Positions 1 through 10,870 of a stretch of DNA of 64,000 bases are shown piece after piece. Numbering within the stretch: position 1 is the first letter of the stretch; every line of letters starts with the position of its first letter. The notes under the pieces were generated by a model, which worked only from the letters and a program-made list of their open reading frames with translations, was not told the DNA's origin and ran no database searches. This DNA is from Amblyomma americanum (Eukaryota; Arthropoda; Arachnida; Ixodida; Ixodidae). The stretch lies in NCBI RefSeq assembly GCF_052857255.1, contig NC_135505.1:28395999-28459998 (forward strand). The letters are read 5' to 3'. The position numbers were made by a program, and so were the translations under genes.

Positions 1-40
1 GAGGAAGCTTTCCAAAACCCCGACTGAGTGTGGGCCCAGT

Positions 41-1210
41 GTGTGTACGAAGCGGGCTAACAAGTCCATTGTGCCAGCGAAGATGCCTCACCAATCCAGT
101 GTGAGCAAGAAAACAACCAACGAGGCCAATGTAAGTGAGCAATCTCTCACTTACACAATTTCATACATGCCTGTTGAGGAAGAGAATCTCAACTCCATCA
201 ACAGGCAGACTTTGACTCTTCTTCTTGAACGACTGGTTCCGGGCCAAGTCAAAGAAGTGCGTATTAACGCAAGAAGGAATATCCTCTCTGTTGATGTCTC
301 TAGCCGGACAACCCTGGATAAGTTGAAGACCGTGTCTGTCCTTGGCAACATACGAGTCCGCTCGTTCATCGCTCATGGACTTAACACTACTGCTGGTTTG
401 ATTTCTGACGTGGACATAGAAATCAAGGATATGGACTTGGTGCAACTGCTATCAAGTTCTGTTCGCATAACTGACATCCATCGTTTCGGCAAATCACGGT
501 GTGTCAAACTAGTGTTTGAGGGTACTACTTTACCATCGCATGTGAAAGTGGGTTTTGTGAGGCACCCAGTGCGTCCTTATGTGCCCCGATCGGTGCAGTG
601 CCGAAAATGCCAGAAGATTGGACATGTAAGTGCTGCGTGTACGAGCACGAAAACATGTCCGCGTTGTGGTGGCGTGCACGATGGACCTACATGTACGATT
701 GAGTCTCCAGTTTGTGCCAACTGCAAAGGTCCTCATGAGGCAACATCTAGGGAATGTCCGAAGGTGAAAACAGAGATGAAGATCTTGAAGAAAGTGGTGA
801 GAGACCATTCTACTCACCGAGAAGCAGCAATCGCAGTCCGTCGCTCCAGGAGGAGGACACGAAGTCGGCAGAAGAAATTGAGCTCAGTAAATGACGTGTC
901 AACACATCAGGAGGACCGAGACCGCTCTGCCGCGCAAAAGCCACTGCCTCCAGCTCCGCAAGAGCCAAGACTGACAACCCCCCAGGAGGACCCAGCAGAG
1001 TGGCCACTTCTACCATCGCGTACTGTAAGCTCTGTGACACGTCCGCCTGTGCGTCCGCCGGCTGTGTCGACAACAGATGATCAAATCAGGGCGATGCTGA
1101 AACAGCTGATAGGCACCTTACGGCTGATAATTGCTGGAGTGGACACGCCAATTGCTAAGGCTGCTGTCCAAATTTTAGACGCTATTGAACCGGTGCTTGC
1201 CACCCTTTAA
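41..1210 (+). CDS. ORF1 (gag-like nucleic-acid-binding protein) of an I-like non-LTR retrotransposon
   Basis: The 389-residue frame is open throughout. Its second half holds three adjacent zinc-knuckle-like motifs: CRKCQKIGHVSAAC (C-x2-C-x4-H-x4-C), then CPRCGGVHDGPTC and CANCKGPHEATSREC. This is the usual C-terminal arrangement of ORF1 proteins in I/Jockey-type elements, which coat the element RNA in the cytoplasm and nucleus. A basic, Arg/Ser-rich stretch and a proline-rich tail follow. ORF2 starts 14 bases after the stop codon on the same strand, the typical bicistronic layout. The element's 5' UTR lies at or beyond the window edge, so upstream completeness is unknown. The start used is the first ATG in frame (position 41). 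ORF1 looks intact, in contrast to ORF2, so the copy may be fairly recent. Confidence 0.85.
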   Translation: MCTKRANKSIVPAKMPHQSSVSKKTTNEANVSEQSLTYTISYMPVEEENLNSINRQTLTLLLERLVPGQVKEVRINARRNILSVDVSSRTTLDKLKTVSVLGNIRVRSFIAHGLNTTAGLISDVDIEIKDMDLVQLLSSSVRITDIHRFGKSRCVKLVFEGTTLPSHVKVGFVRHPVRPYVPRSVQCRKCQKIGHVSAACTSTKTCPRCGGVHDGPTCTIESPVCANCKGPHEATSRECPKVKTEMKILKKVVRDHSTHREAAIAVRRSRRRTRSRQKKLSSVNDVSTHQEDRDRSAAQKPLPPAPQEPRLTTPQEDPAEWPLLPSRTVSSVTRPPVRPPAVSTTDDQIRAMLKQLIGTLRLIIAGVDTPIAKAAVQILDAIEPVLATL

Positions 1211-1224
1211 CAGCAGTCAAAATT

Positions 1225-4200
1225 ATGGCTCTACCGTCGTCAGCACCCTCACTGCAGGAGAGAATCTCTCGATCGGCAGTATTACAATGGAATGCTCGAG
1301 GTCTGCGAGGCCGCCTAGCAGATCTCAGGCAGAGGATTTTCAAATACCGATTTCCGGTGCTTGTAATATGTGAGCCTAATATCACATCTCCTTTTCGACT
1401 GTCCGGTTATGAAAGTTTCCTCTCTGAAGCGGCTGGGCATTTGAGCAAGGTACTACTATGCGTCCGTCGTGACCTCACTTACGTTCGGCATCAAATTCCT
1501 GGGGGCAGTAGCAACGAGTATGTAGCAATCACTGTGACTTTGAATGGGCGCACAATCTCTATTATAGGTGGCTACATACCACCAAGGGGTCGATTTGATG
1601 CCCTACGACTACAATCGCTACTTGACAGCGTTTCGGAACCCCATATAATAGTAGGAGATTTCAATGCGCATCACCACGGCTGGGGAAGCGCCGTTACGAA
1701 CGTTCGAGGACGGGATATCGCCACGTTCATGAACAATGCAGGTCTCGTTTTGCTCAATGATGGCACGCCGACATTTCTACGCGGGACTACCTACAGCAGC
1801 TGCCTGGACCTTGCATTTGTATCCAGGCGCCTGTCATCGTTCGCAACGTGGTGTCCTGATATTGAAAGTTATGGAAGTGACCACATACCGACGTATGTGC
1901 AGCTACGCTGGTTTCACCGTCTTCCAAATGCCAAAATACGTTGCACCGACTGGAGTGCTTTCCGCATTGTTCTAGAAAAAACCTGTGGGAAACTCGCTGA
2001 TCCAACAGATGTGGAACAGCGTATTATTTCGGCCATGCACGATGCAACACGCAATATCTCAGCGCCAAATTCCACAGCACCAGTGGATGTGATCTACGCG
2101 CAGCTTCGGGCGATTCGTCGGCGCGCAGAAAGAAAATACCGGAGGACAAAGGATGTCTCGGATCTCCGGGCCTCTCGACGTGCCCAGAAGCAAATACAGC
2201 GCTATTTGGAGAACCTAGGCAAACAACGGTGGCGGTCATTTTGCAGCAGATTGGATCCCCGCAAACCACTCTCCACAATCTGGCACGTTGTTCGAGCACT
2301 GCCGACATTTCCCCAGCAGAAACACCCTTTCCGTGCATTGGCACTTCATGATAGACGGCAAGAACTAGAGGTGGCGGAGGATTTCTGCTCGAGAATTGCC
2401 GGAAGCGCTTCTTTACCTCGGCAGCATCGATGTGCTCCTCCCACGATGGACGATCGACTGGACATCCCCTTCACAATTCAAGAACTGAAAGCAGCTCTTT
2501 CTGCTTGCACGCATCCTTCATCCCCAGGACCTGATGGAATAACATACAATGCGCTTCGTCATCTAGGCCCACAGGTAATGGAAGCCCTCTTAACATTGTT
2601 CAACCACTCTTGGGCCTCTGCCATTGTACCACAGCAATGGAAAAGAAGCCGCATTGTGGCCTTGCTCAAACCAGGGAAATCGCCACTCACATTAACATCC
2701 TACAGACCAGTTGCTCTGGCAAGTTGTATTGGCAAGACGATGGAGCGTATGGTGCTAACCCGTCTAGAATGGTTCCTTGAAAAACATGGGCTATACCCTT
2801 CCACAATGACGGGTTTCCGCAAAGGCCGGTCTGCCATCGACAGTGTAATTGATCTCGTGTCAACGGTAGAACATGAAAAACGCCGTCACAGGTTGACTGC
2901 TGCTCTTTTCCTCGACATAAAGGGCGCATTCGATAATGTTCAGCATGATGCAGTACTAAATGCACTCGAAGAATGTGGTATAGGCGGACGTCTACACAAT
3001 TGGATTGCAAGCTATTTGACAAACCGGACAGTCTACATGGAGTCTCTTGAAGGTGACACAGCAGATCATCATGTTGCTTGTGGTGTTCCTCAGGGAGGAG
3101 TGCTCAGTCCAACGTTGTTCAATCTTGTGCTCATTGGCCTTTTCAAACAACTACCGAAGACTGTTTCAATCTCCGCCTAGCAGACGATATTTGCATCTGG
3201 ACATCAAGTGTCACGCGTCCCCAAGTGCAAGCAAGATTGCAGCGTTCGGTGTCCATTACGTCTGCGTACTTGCGCCGTCAGGGGCTTGAACTTTCGCCAA
3301 CTAAAAGCGTAACATTGGCTTTCACACGCAAGATAATGGCGTGGTATCCGGTCACAATCGACGGGCAAATTGTTCCATACGTAACACATCACAAATTCTT
3401 AGGTGTTACGATAGACCGTGACCTGTCCTGGACGAAGCACATTTCTGTGCTCAAGAAAAAGCTCGACAGCTTTGCAAGCATTGTGCGGTGTATGGCAGGA
3501 AAATGTTGGGGTCCCTCTGAGCGATCTTTACTACACGTGTACCAGGCGCTGGTAGTCGGCCTTCTCAGATACAGTGCACCCGTTCTCTCGGGGGTCAGAC
3601 TATCAGGCCTGCGTGTGCTTGAAAGCGCGCAGGCTCGTGCTTTAAGAGTATGCTTGGGTTTGCCATGTAAAACTTCTACATGGGGCACATTTTATGAGGC
3701 CCGCGCCTGCCCAGCACGAATTTATTTTCAACAGGAGCCACTTCGTGTGCATTTGCGGCATCTGACCAGGCATCGTCATCACCCCCTGACTAACATTAGT
3801 GCGGTGCGTCCAGATGCAGCCTTTTCCAGAGCCCTTTGGATGCAGCGCAATGCGCTGCCTTCGAACTACGCGCCACACCAGATTGCGGAGGTGCCACTTT
3901 GGGCAGTACCAAAACCATCTATACGGACAACAATCCCAGGGATAACAAAGAAAACGCACATTCCAACAGTCGGACTGAAACAGCTGGCGCTGTCATACAT
4001 TACATCTATGTATACTAACACCCAGCATGTTTTCGTGGACGGATCCGTTACGACCACTTCTTCAGCTGCAGCGGTGAATAGTGCCAGGAAATGCCTCATG
4101 TCACCGTTTCAGGCTCATGCACAAAACGTCCTCTACGGCAACCGAATTGGCAGCCATACGAGAAGCCGTCCTTTATATTGGTCACCAGCCAGCGCAGCAA

Positions 4201-4842
4201 TGGACTATATTCTGCGACTCGCGATCGGCATTACAGGTCGTACAAACTTATCTCAAACCAAGAGCATGCGAGCAGCTGGTTCAACAGATTGTGCTTTTGT
4301 TAGCCGAGGCTTTCCACCGCGGCCATATCATAAAGTTTCAATGGATACCGAGCCATTGCGGCATAGCGGGAAACGAGCGTGCTGACGCCGAGGCTCGGAT
4401 GGCACATAGTGATGGTGCTTTCATTGAGATAGCCTTTTCAAGATCAGACATTGGAGCCTTGTTGGCGCATTTAATGCAGGCGGCAATGCAGTCGCACTGG
4501 CATGATCCGAGTCATCAACAGGACCGCGTGTGTAAGCTTGACGCTGGCTCACGATTACATTTCCCATCTGTGGTGGTGCGACGTCATGGGACTTTACTCC
4601 ACCGGCTACGGCTTGGCGTTGCCTACACCAACCACTATCTTCACAAGATCGGCATCGAAAGTAACCCAAATTGCGCACAGTGCAACACACCAGAGACTAT
4701 TGGACACCTTCTTTGCGCGTGCCCGAAGTATACTTCTGAGAGAACAACACTGGAGGCGACCGTGAAAAACCTGGACTCTCGCCCTCTCTCTGAGGAAACT
4801 CTTCTGGGCGCAAGGACGAGACGTTCTGTTGGTGGCGTGTGA
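1225..4842 (+). pseudogene. ORF2 of the I-like retrotransposon: endonuclease, reverse transcriptase, RNase H, two frameshifts
   Basis: Domains appear in the expected order. An apurinic-type endonuclease runs from about 1260 to 1910 (QWNARGLRG, then VGDFNAHHHGWGS, then YGSDHIP). The reverse transcriptase follows (PGPDGITYNALR, LFLDIKGAFDNV, GVPQGGVLSPTLFN, and the catalytic box as LADDICIW). RNase H comes next (FVDGS, ATELAAIREA, FCDSRSAL, SHCGIAGNERAD), then a terminal Cys/His motif, CAQCNTPETIGHLLCACP. Frame 1 stops at 3180 just before the catalytic box, and the reading continues in another frame from about 3165. A second shift near 4080-4120 splits RNase H. Having both an APE endonuclease and RNase H places it in the I superfamily (I/R1/LOA-like); I cannot fix the clade by eye. 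It is inactive as it stands. Confidence 0.85.
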
Positions 4843-5200
4843 CAAAAGCCCTGCTCAACTTTTTGTGTGAAACAGGCCTGGATACTCGTTTGTGACCGCC
4901 TGTGCACAACCTACATGGTTAATGACATGTGTCGGTGTTGTGTTGCAGACACCAGTTTTGAGTTTTATGTGTGTCCAGTAACCGCGATGCGAGCGCCAGC
5001 CAGTGTTGTGTGTGTGTGTGCGTGTGCATAGACGTCACCCGTGAAACTCATTGTATTATGCCATCATCAGCCTTCATTCACACTTTCCTTTTCCTCCCCT
5101 TCCCTTTCCCCTGTGTGGAGTAGCAGGCCAGGGCCCTGTTACCACCGGCCGAACTCTCCGCCTTTCTTTCATTAAAATTCCCTTTCTCTCTCTCTCCAAG
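4843..5200 (+). mobile_element. 3' UTR and tail of the I-like element
   Basis: The stretch after ORF2 has no coding potential. It contains a short TG-rich run (about 5009-5025) and a pyrimidine-rich end, with CATTAAAATTCCC followed by CTCTCTCTC near 5170-5200. Non-LTR elements commonly end in such a low-complexity tail. The exact 3' boundary and target-site duplication are not visible because the 5' end lies outside the window. Confidence 0.5.
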
Positions 5201-6540
5201 ACTCTATATTATGGTTTACGCAATCAGTGCAATGATGACATGTGCATGGTGAGTAAATGGTTATTATAAGAACCACAGTAGCATACTGTTGTAGACCATC
5301 ATTAATAGAGCTGAAAACTGGCCCATAGAACTTCTCTCATTCAGAATATTCTGGGAACTTTTGCGTCTTAAAATCGAAGACCATCCATGAAATATGTATG
5401 AATCTTTATAAAAAAAACTTGATCGGGTCACCCGGTCCATATTGCGTCGTCCACACAAGAAAAATGAAACTCTCACACGGATCCCTCTATCCGCTTGGCG
5501 GAGCCGATTCTTCTTGAGTTTTCTGCTTGAACGACAGTACCAATATGAACATCATCCACATGATGAGCATGTATCCGATGTATTTGTTTGTCACGTAACC
5601 TATTCAGAGTCACACTTTTTAAAGAGCTAGTCGGTTCGTGATCTTTTAAAAATCAACTATGCTCTTAACAGACGATGACAGTTCTCCCTCGGTCTTCTGT
5701 TAAGCGAATAATTTTTTTCTAAATAATCTATTCACTTCTCGCAAGAAGCAGGGCTTGAACGGTTCGACTGCAATTTATATTTTATATGCTCTGATGATGT
5801 GAGAGTTAAAAAAGAAAGGTTTAAAATGCTGTGTCGATGCCTATTTTGGGTTTCCGCCATTTCCGTCTTAGCGCACCTTCTTTTGAATTTAAGTGCTCCT
5901 GAGTTGATGGCCATTGTAACGGGCCCTCTGACTTTAATGCTTTCACGGCACCGGTCATTTTTCATTCGCTTGCGGGACAAACTTGCTTATCAATGCTAAA
6001 GTGCTGCCGGAAAGATAGTTATCTGAACAAAGCCACTGCCGGTAAGGAATGGGCCTCCAGAAAAACAGTGCGTGAAAAATGTTGCAGCTGTTCAGAAGTA
6101 GTCCCGGTTCTCAATGGCCGCTTTTAATGTGTACGTCAAAAGCATAACCCTAGCCTCACCTGCGGGTAAATGAGCCCTCGCTAACGCAACCTGCGATTAA
6201 ATTTGCTGCATCGATCGCAGCGTCATAACACAAAGCGCTAAAAAAGCAAGCAGTTTGTTGCACCCCCGTATCGCTTTTCGAAGCCGTCTGTTTGATCTGA
6301 GCTACCCCGCTTCGGCGTGAGCTCCCGTGATTGGCTGAAGTCATACGTGACTTGCGCCTCTCACGACGTAACTGCGTGACTGGGCTACGTCCAGAGAAGC
6401 CAAGTAAAAATTCAGGGGTACAATTTGTTGACCTAAAGCGCGGCGAGGCCAAAACCTTTGGCGCGGTGTTGCTGCTTGTATCACTTAAGTGTGGTTAAGA
6501 TTTTGAGTAAGCACACAATTGTTTGTGAATCTTAAATGCT
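5201..6540. other. No gene seen
   Basis: Only short, unrelated open frames occur, and no domain, splice-bounded exon or recognised repeat could be supported on either strand. Base composition is close to that of other unassigned stretches in the window. Confidence 0.5.
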
Positions 6541-6544
6541 GGAT

Positions 6545-6733
6545 ACACTGGAGGGCTTTTGGGAGTAATCCGTCTCATTTGACGCAAGCGAGGTGCCCGA
6601 CTCAGTGGAGCCCTGGAATAGGGGCCCACCCACGGCCAAGGAGGACCCAAGCTTCAAGATGAAGACTTCGTCCTCCACCGCTAACACCCCCCTAAGAGAA
6701 TCAATAAAAAGTTTTTCATTCATTCATTCCAGC
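6545..6733 (+). mobile_element. 3' end fragment of a non-LTR retrotransposon with (ATTC)n tail
   Basis: A moderately GC-rich stretch leads into AATAAAAAGTTTTTCATTC and then repeated CATT units (about 6714-6730). A polyadenylation-like AATAAA followed by a short tetranucleotide array is the usual 3' end of a CR1/I-type element. No coding part remains, so the copy is heavily 5'-truncated. Family assignment is not possible from this piece alone. Confidence 0.5.
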
Positions 6734-6767
6734 GTCCTAGACAAGGAGAACTACATACGAGTTGGCA

Positions 6768-6850
6768 GGAAGTAGCGTGGTCGTTAGCCCGCTCGGCTAC
6801 GGAGCGGAAGGATGGTGGTTCGAATCCCATCGTACACGAAGGTTATTTTT
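6768..6850 (+). repeat. tRNA-like Pol III promoter segment (SINE head candidate)
   Basis: TAGCGTGGTCGTTAGC resembles an A box, and GGTTCGAATCC about 35 bases further on is a near-consensus B box. Between them CCGCTCGGCTACGGAGCGG folds as an anticodon-like arm. The acceptor stem and invariant loop bases of a working tRNA are missing, so this is more likely a SINE head than a tRNA gene. No second copy was found here to define its 3' end. Confidence 0.45.
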
Positions 6851-7916
6851 TTCCTATCGAGTTGCTGACGAGCGCTACGGAAGGACGCACGGACGGACAC
6901 GGTCGCGAGCATGAGCCATAAAAGGCTTTCGCTACAAATATGTTATCAGTCACACTCGCGCGTGTAGTGGTACAGTTTACGACCTCGCTCCTGTGTCGGC
7001 CCAGGCTGCTGACAGCAGCAGTTTTTGGCGTCCAGTGCAACGACAGCAGCTCCGCTTCGACAGTGCGGGTTGTATACATGCTCGTGTCTCCACTGCCAGA
7101 GTACGCCGGGGTGCATTTTTTTTTTCACTATTTGCGTGCTGCAGTCTGCTTGGAAGGAGACATATGCGGTTACATGAAATGTTTGAATAACAGAAAATAA
7201 CAAACCGCCGTTAGAGCTTTTAGTTATTTACACGTATGATGGACCTGTCTTATTTGTTGTAAAACGAGAGTATTTTCGTGTTTAAATATGTGGCAACGAA
7301 ACCACTTTTTTCGGCCATTTTTCAAGAATGTAGTATCGAAGAAAGCACTCTTGTCGACATTCTGCAGAAACGAATCGCCTTGAAGAGAGAGGTTATTACC
7401 TTAGAAGGAACATTGGCCGCGACTGAATGAAGAACTTCCTTGAATGTGTTCACTACCGTCCAGGCAAGAACACGATGGACTAGTTGGAATGTTCTTTTTT
7501 TAGAAGCGCTTTGTCTAAACCACTCACTGTCTTGGCAACTATCTATTCGGTTGCCAAATCGGGGGTCAGTTAGCTTAAGCGACACAGTCTTTGCTTCGTA
7601 AAGAAGTTTACCCAGAGTAAGCGTACTTCTTAATACTAATCTCGGTGCACATGAGGAACTGTTTCGGTGATTTGTAGAAGTTCGCAGCCAAAATACGCTT
7701 CACATTTTGTAACCGACACTCTAGTAGGCTGTTTTCGATCGCTTTTAAAAGTGACCAAGACAATGGCACGTAACCGTTGTGGTCTCGGTGCTTGAACATC
7801 AGATGTGTTTACTTTGAGCAACAAAGCACAGCACAAAAGTTTCCAATATGTGTTTATGTTCGCCGCAATGGATGCAAAGCGGACGGCGCTGATTCGGGGT
7901 TCTCCACAGGTGTACG
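6851..7916. other. No gene seen
   Basis: I see no supported coding region, RNA gene or recognised repeat. The longer frames on both strands lack any recognisable domain and have no splice-like borders. Confidence 0.45.
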
Positions 7917-8305
7917 TACCTGGCGCGGTGGCTCAGTGGTTAGGGCGCTCGGCTACTGATCCGGAGTTCGCCGCTTCGAACCCGACCGCGGCTGCCGCGG
8001 TTTTATGGAGGCAAAGCACTCAGGCGCCCGTGTCCTGTGCGATGTCAAAGCTCGTTAAAGATCCCCAGGTGGTCGAAATTATTCCGGAGCCCTCCAATAC
8101 GGCACCTCTCTCGCTCTTTCTTTCTTTCTTTCTTTCTCTCTTTCTTTCTTTCTTTCTTTCTTCGTTTCTTTCTATGTTTCTTTCTTTCTTTCTTTCACTC
8201 CTTCCTTTATCCCTTCCCTTACGGCGTGGTCCAGGTGTCCGTCGATATGTGAGACAGATACTACGCCATTTTTTCCGCAAAACCAATTATTATAATTATT
8301 TTCGC

Positions 8306-8357
<52 letters not shown>
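7917..8357 (+). mobile_element. Ruka-like tRNA-derived SINE, full length, with (CTTT)n and (ATT)n expansions
   Basis: The head GGCGCGGTGGCTCAGTGG carries the A box and CTTCGAACCCGACC the B box. The body has the shared core GTTAAAGATCCCCAGGTGG, then GGAGCCCTCC and GAGACAGATACTACGCC. Other copies in this window (35245, 39281, 44727, 45378, 49001) share these blocks. A CTTT-rich array at about 8115-8200 replaces a short pyrimidine stretch, and an ATT array (8304-8357) forms the 3' tail. SINEs of this type are transcribed by Pol III and mobilised by a partner LINE. The family name is from memory. Confidence 0.8.
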
Positions 8358-9230
8358 GTCATCATGGGTGCACTTTTCTTCGCTAAGCTTGGAGCATACG
8401 TGGCCGGGTGGGCGATGGATGTCTTTGGGGCGGGGCACATGGCTCCTGGCATATTGTGCCAGGACGCCCTTTTCTGCGCACCGCGGCAGTGTACGTCATG
8501 GTTCGGGCTTTTGCGGCAGTTGGAGTCAGGATGCCAAGTGCCTGTTGCAATTATTCCCGTACCACGTCCATTAGAGTCGGTGCTTGCGTCTCGTGAACAA
8601 TCTCGCGGACGATGTCTCGTAAGCTGTCATTGGCGGTCGCTGAAGGTTCCCGCATGGCTCGTGGAGTAGGCTGGTGGGGTCCGGTCGTACTGCCAGCCCT
8701 GATGTCGATGGTTTTCTCGATTATAGGCGTTTCAGTTTTGAACTCGGCCATAATCTTGGTGGTTTTCGGACCAATTTTTCGAAAAATTCCCAGCTACCCC
8801 CGCATGAAGAAGCGCCCCTTCTCTTCCCCTGTCATGTGAGGGTCACTGTGCATGAAAAGACGGCACATCTCTTCGACGTACGCAGGAACGGTATGATTTG
8901 GCAGTTGTATGCAAGTCTCGAACACTAGTTCGGCGTTTTCTTCGCGGACAATGCTTGTAATCGTTTTGACACGTTTGTTTCTAAATTCGTTCCACGCTTC
9001 AAGGGAAGCCGCGTGATTCTCGTATCAAGTATTACTTGGTACACTAAGGGTGCAAAAGACGTACCGTAGTTTTTTTGCTTGGTCGCTTAATTCGTTGAGC
9101 GTCGCCACACACTGAAACTCGTCCAATAATTCCTTAGCGTCTTCATGTGGTAGAACACCGAATACAGGAGGATCACGTGGCTGCTAAAGAACCAGCGGTG
9201 ATGATGCAGCACTTACCTGCATCTTAAGAA
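8358..9230 (-). pseudogene. Gypsy-type gag fragment
   Basis: Read on the minus strand from about 9200, the frame gives segments such as PPVFGVLPHEDAKELLDEF, a Trp-containing stretch (LEAWNEFRNKRVKTITSIV) and LPNHTVPAYVEEMCRLF. It then runs into an acidic region with LRDIVREIVHE near 8590. The order and character fit the capsid-like region of Ty3/Gypsy gag, in which a Trp motif and a conserved Leu/Cys-rich helix precede the tail. There are in-frame stops (for example near 8800) and no downstream protease or RT. The fragment ends abruptly against the SINE's ATT tail at 8357. Confidence 0.5.
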
Positions 9231-9335
9231 ACGCTGCAGGTCCACGTCACCCAGCACCTCCACCAGGTATCACTTAGTAGTGACGGTAATAAAGGCAGCG
9301 AGGAAGACAGCGAAAGAAAGCTCCAAAGGCTTCAT

Positions 9336-9585
9336 TTTTATGGAGGAAAAACGCTAAGGTGCCCGTGTGCTGTGCGATGTCAGTGCGCGTTAAAGATCCC
9401 CAGGTGCCCAGCTGGTTGAAATTATTCCGGAGCCTTCCACTACGGCTTTCTTCCTTTCTTCTTTCAATCCCTCCTTTATCCCTTCCGTTACGGCGCGGCT
9501 CTGGTGTCCAACGGTATAAGAGACAGATACTGCGCCATTTCCTTTCGCCAAAAACCAGTTAATATTTTTATTAATAATAAAGAAA
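9336..9585 (+). mobile_element. Ruka-like SINE, 5'-truncated
   Basis: The copy starts inside the SINE body (TTTTTATGGAGGAAAAACGC). It retains the GTTAAAGATCCCCAGGTG core, GGAGCCTTCCACTACGG and the GAGACAGATACTGCGCC block before an AT-rich tail. The tRNA-like head is absent. A small insertion (about 8 bases) follows the core compared with other copies. Confidence 0.75.
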
Positions 9586-10059
9586 CTGTAGTGGTCTTAC
9601 CGGCTCGCACATGAAACTGAATGACTCGGCGGCATCAGAAGCAACAAGCCTGCTCGGCGGTAGTCGAAAAAAACTTTTTTGGATAAGGACAGTTTAGATA
9701 AGGGCAGTAAATCAGAGAAATACAGATAAGGATAGTTGTTTAGATAAGGATTTATCTATAAACGTTGGTCGAACAGCATCGCCGCCACTGTTGGCAGTGT
9801 TCAGTTTAAAACTCATAGCGAACTTTCCAGATATGGCGTGCGTAATTACAATGATCCGGGACAACATAGAATCGCCTCCACCTTTAATACTATCATTAGA
9901 GATAAATCTGATAGCGCCTTGCATTACAAACAAAGCGATAAAATCGCATGTCTCAAGCTTTGAACATTAAACAAAGAGTACAAATATTCGCGGCAATAAT
10001 GAGGCCATGTTTTACAGTGACTGTTTGTACCTGTTCGTTGCCTCCTGAATGAGGCCTTA

Positions 10060-10062
<3 letters not shown>
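9586..10062. other. No gene seen
   Basis: No supported open frame or recognised repeat lies between the truncated SINE and the TA tract. Confidence 0.45.

Positions 10063-10138
<76 letters not shown>
10063..10138. repeat. (TA)n microsatellite
   Basis: About 38 uninterrupted TA units. The tract abuts the left arm of the fold-back repeat. The Tyr-Ile repeat frames it creates are not genes. Confidence 0.98.
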
Positions 10139-10141
<3 letters not shown>

Positions 10142-10385
10142 GGAAGCCAACAGTCACCGGAACCAAGGTGCATTGGGGAATGTTTCTATTCTTTAATATC
10201 TAGTGCCAATCAATTAGTGTTATAAATTAGGTCGTGGGTTAGGATCCCACCAGCGGCATGGTTGTTTTTTCTGCTCCTTGATAAGTAATTTTCTTTAAAA
10301 AACTAATTGATTGGCACTAGATATTAAAAAAAAGAGAAACATTCCCCAATGCACCTTGGTTCCGGTGACTGTTGGCTTCCTTAAT
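10138..10385. repeat. Fold-back (inverted-repeat) element with internal B-box-like sequence
   Basis: The arm at 10138-10219 is a near-perfect reverse complement of 10301-10385; for example GGAAGCCAACAGTCACCGG is matched by CCGGTGACTGTTGGCTTCC. The spacer of about 80 bases contains GTGGGTTAGGATCCCACC, which resembles a Pol III B box in a small hairpin. No coding capacity exists. The structure could be a non-autonomous fold-back element or two inverted SINE-like pieces. It is flanked by TA tracts on both sides. Confidence 0.8.
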
Positions 10386-10420
10386 ATGTTTGTGACACGA
10401 GCCCCTCACTTCATTTGCCT

Positions 10421-10657
<237 letters not shown>

Positions 10658-10735
10658 TGAAAGTCTGGCCTTCGGCTTTGGAATCTTCAGAGGCTGGCGC
10701 TTAAAGATGACGACGACGAGAAGCGCCGAACGCTC
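10658..10735 (+). repeat. 5' LTR of Gypsy-1, first part
   Basis: It shares CTGGCCTTCGGCTTTG, AATCTTCAGAGGCTGGCGCT and GCGCCGAACG with the first half of the 3' LTR at 19298. The match ends at CGCTC (10731-10735), which recurs at 14294-14298 as the target-site duplication of the inserted non-LTR element. Confidence 0.85.
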
Positions 10736-10870
10736 ATCTGTACAAAGTTTTGCCACAGGGCATGCATTTCTTTCCAATATGCGCACAATGAATGCGAAAT
10801 CCTTGCGGTTGACCTCAGTTTCCCAGGTCAGCAGCCCTTTACGGTAGCTAATGCATAATTCCCGTCTGAT

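Noticed and set aside
6768..6850. Functional tRNA gene
   Set aside because: A and B boxes are present but there is no acceptor stem, and the base 5' of the anticodon-like triplet is G rather than T. A SINE head fits better.
8020..8452. Ser/Phe-rich, Lys/Glu-rich and poly-Asn frames
   Set aside because: They translate the CTTT and ATT arrays of a SINE.
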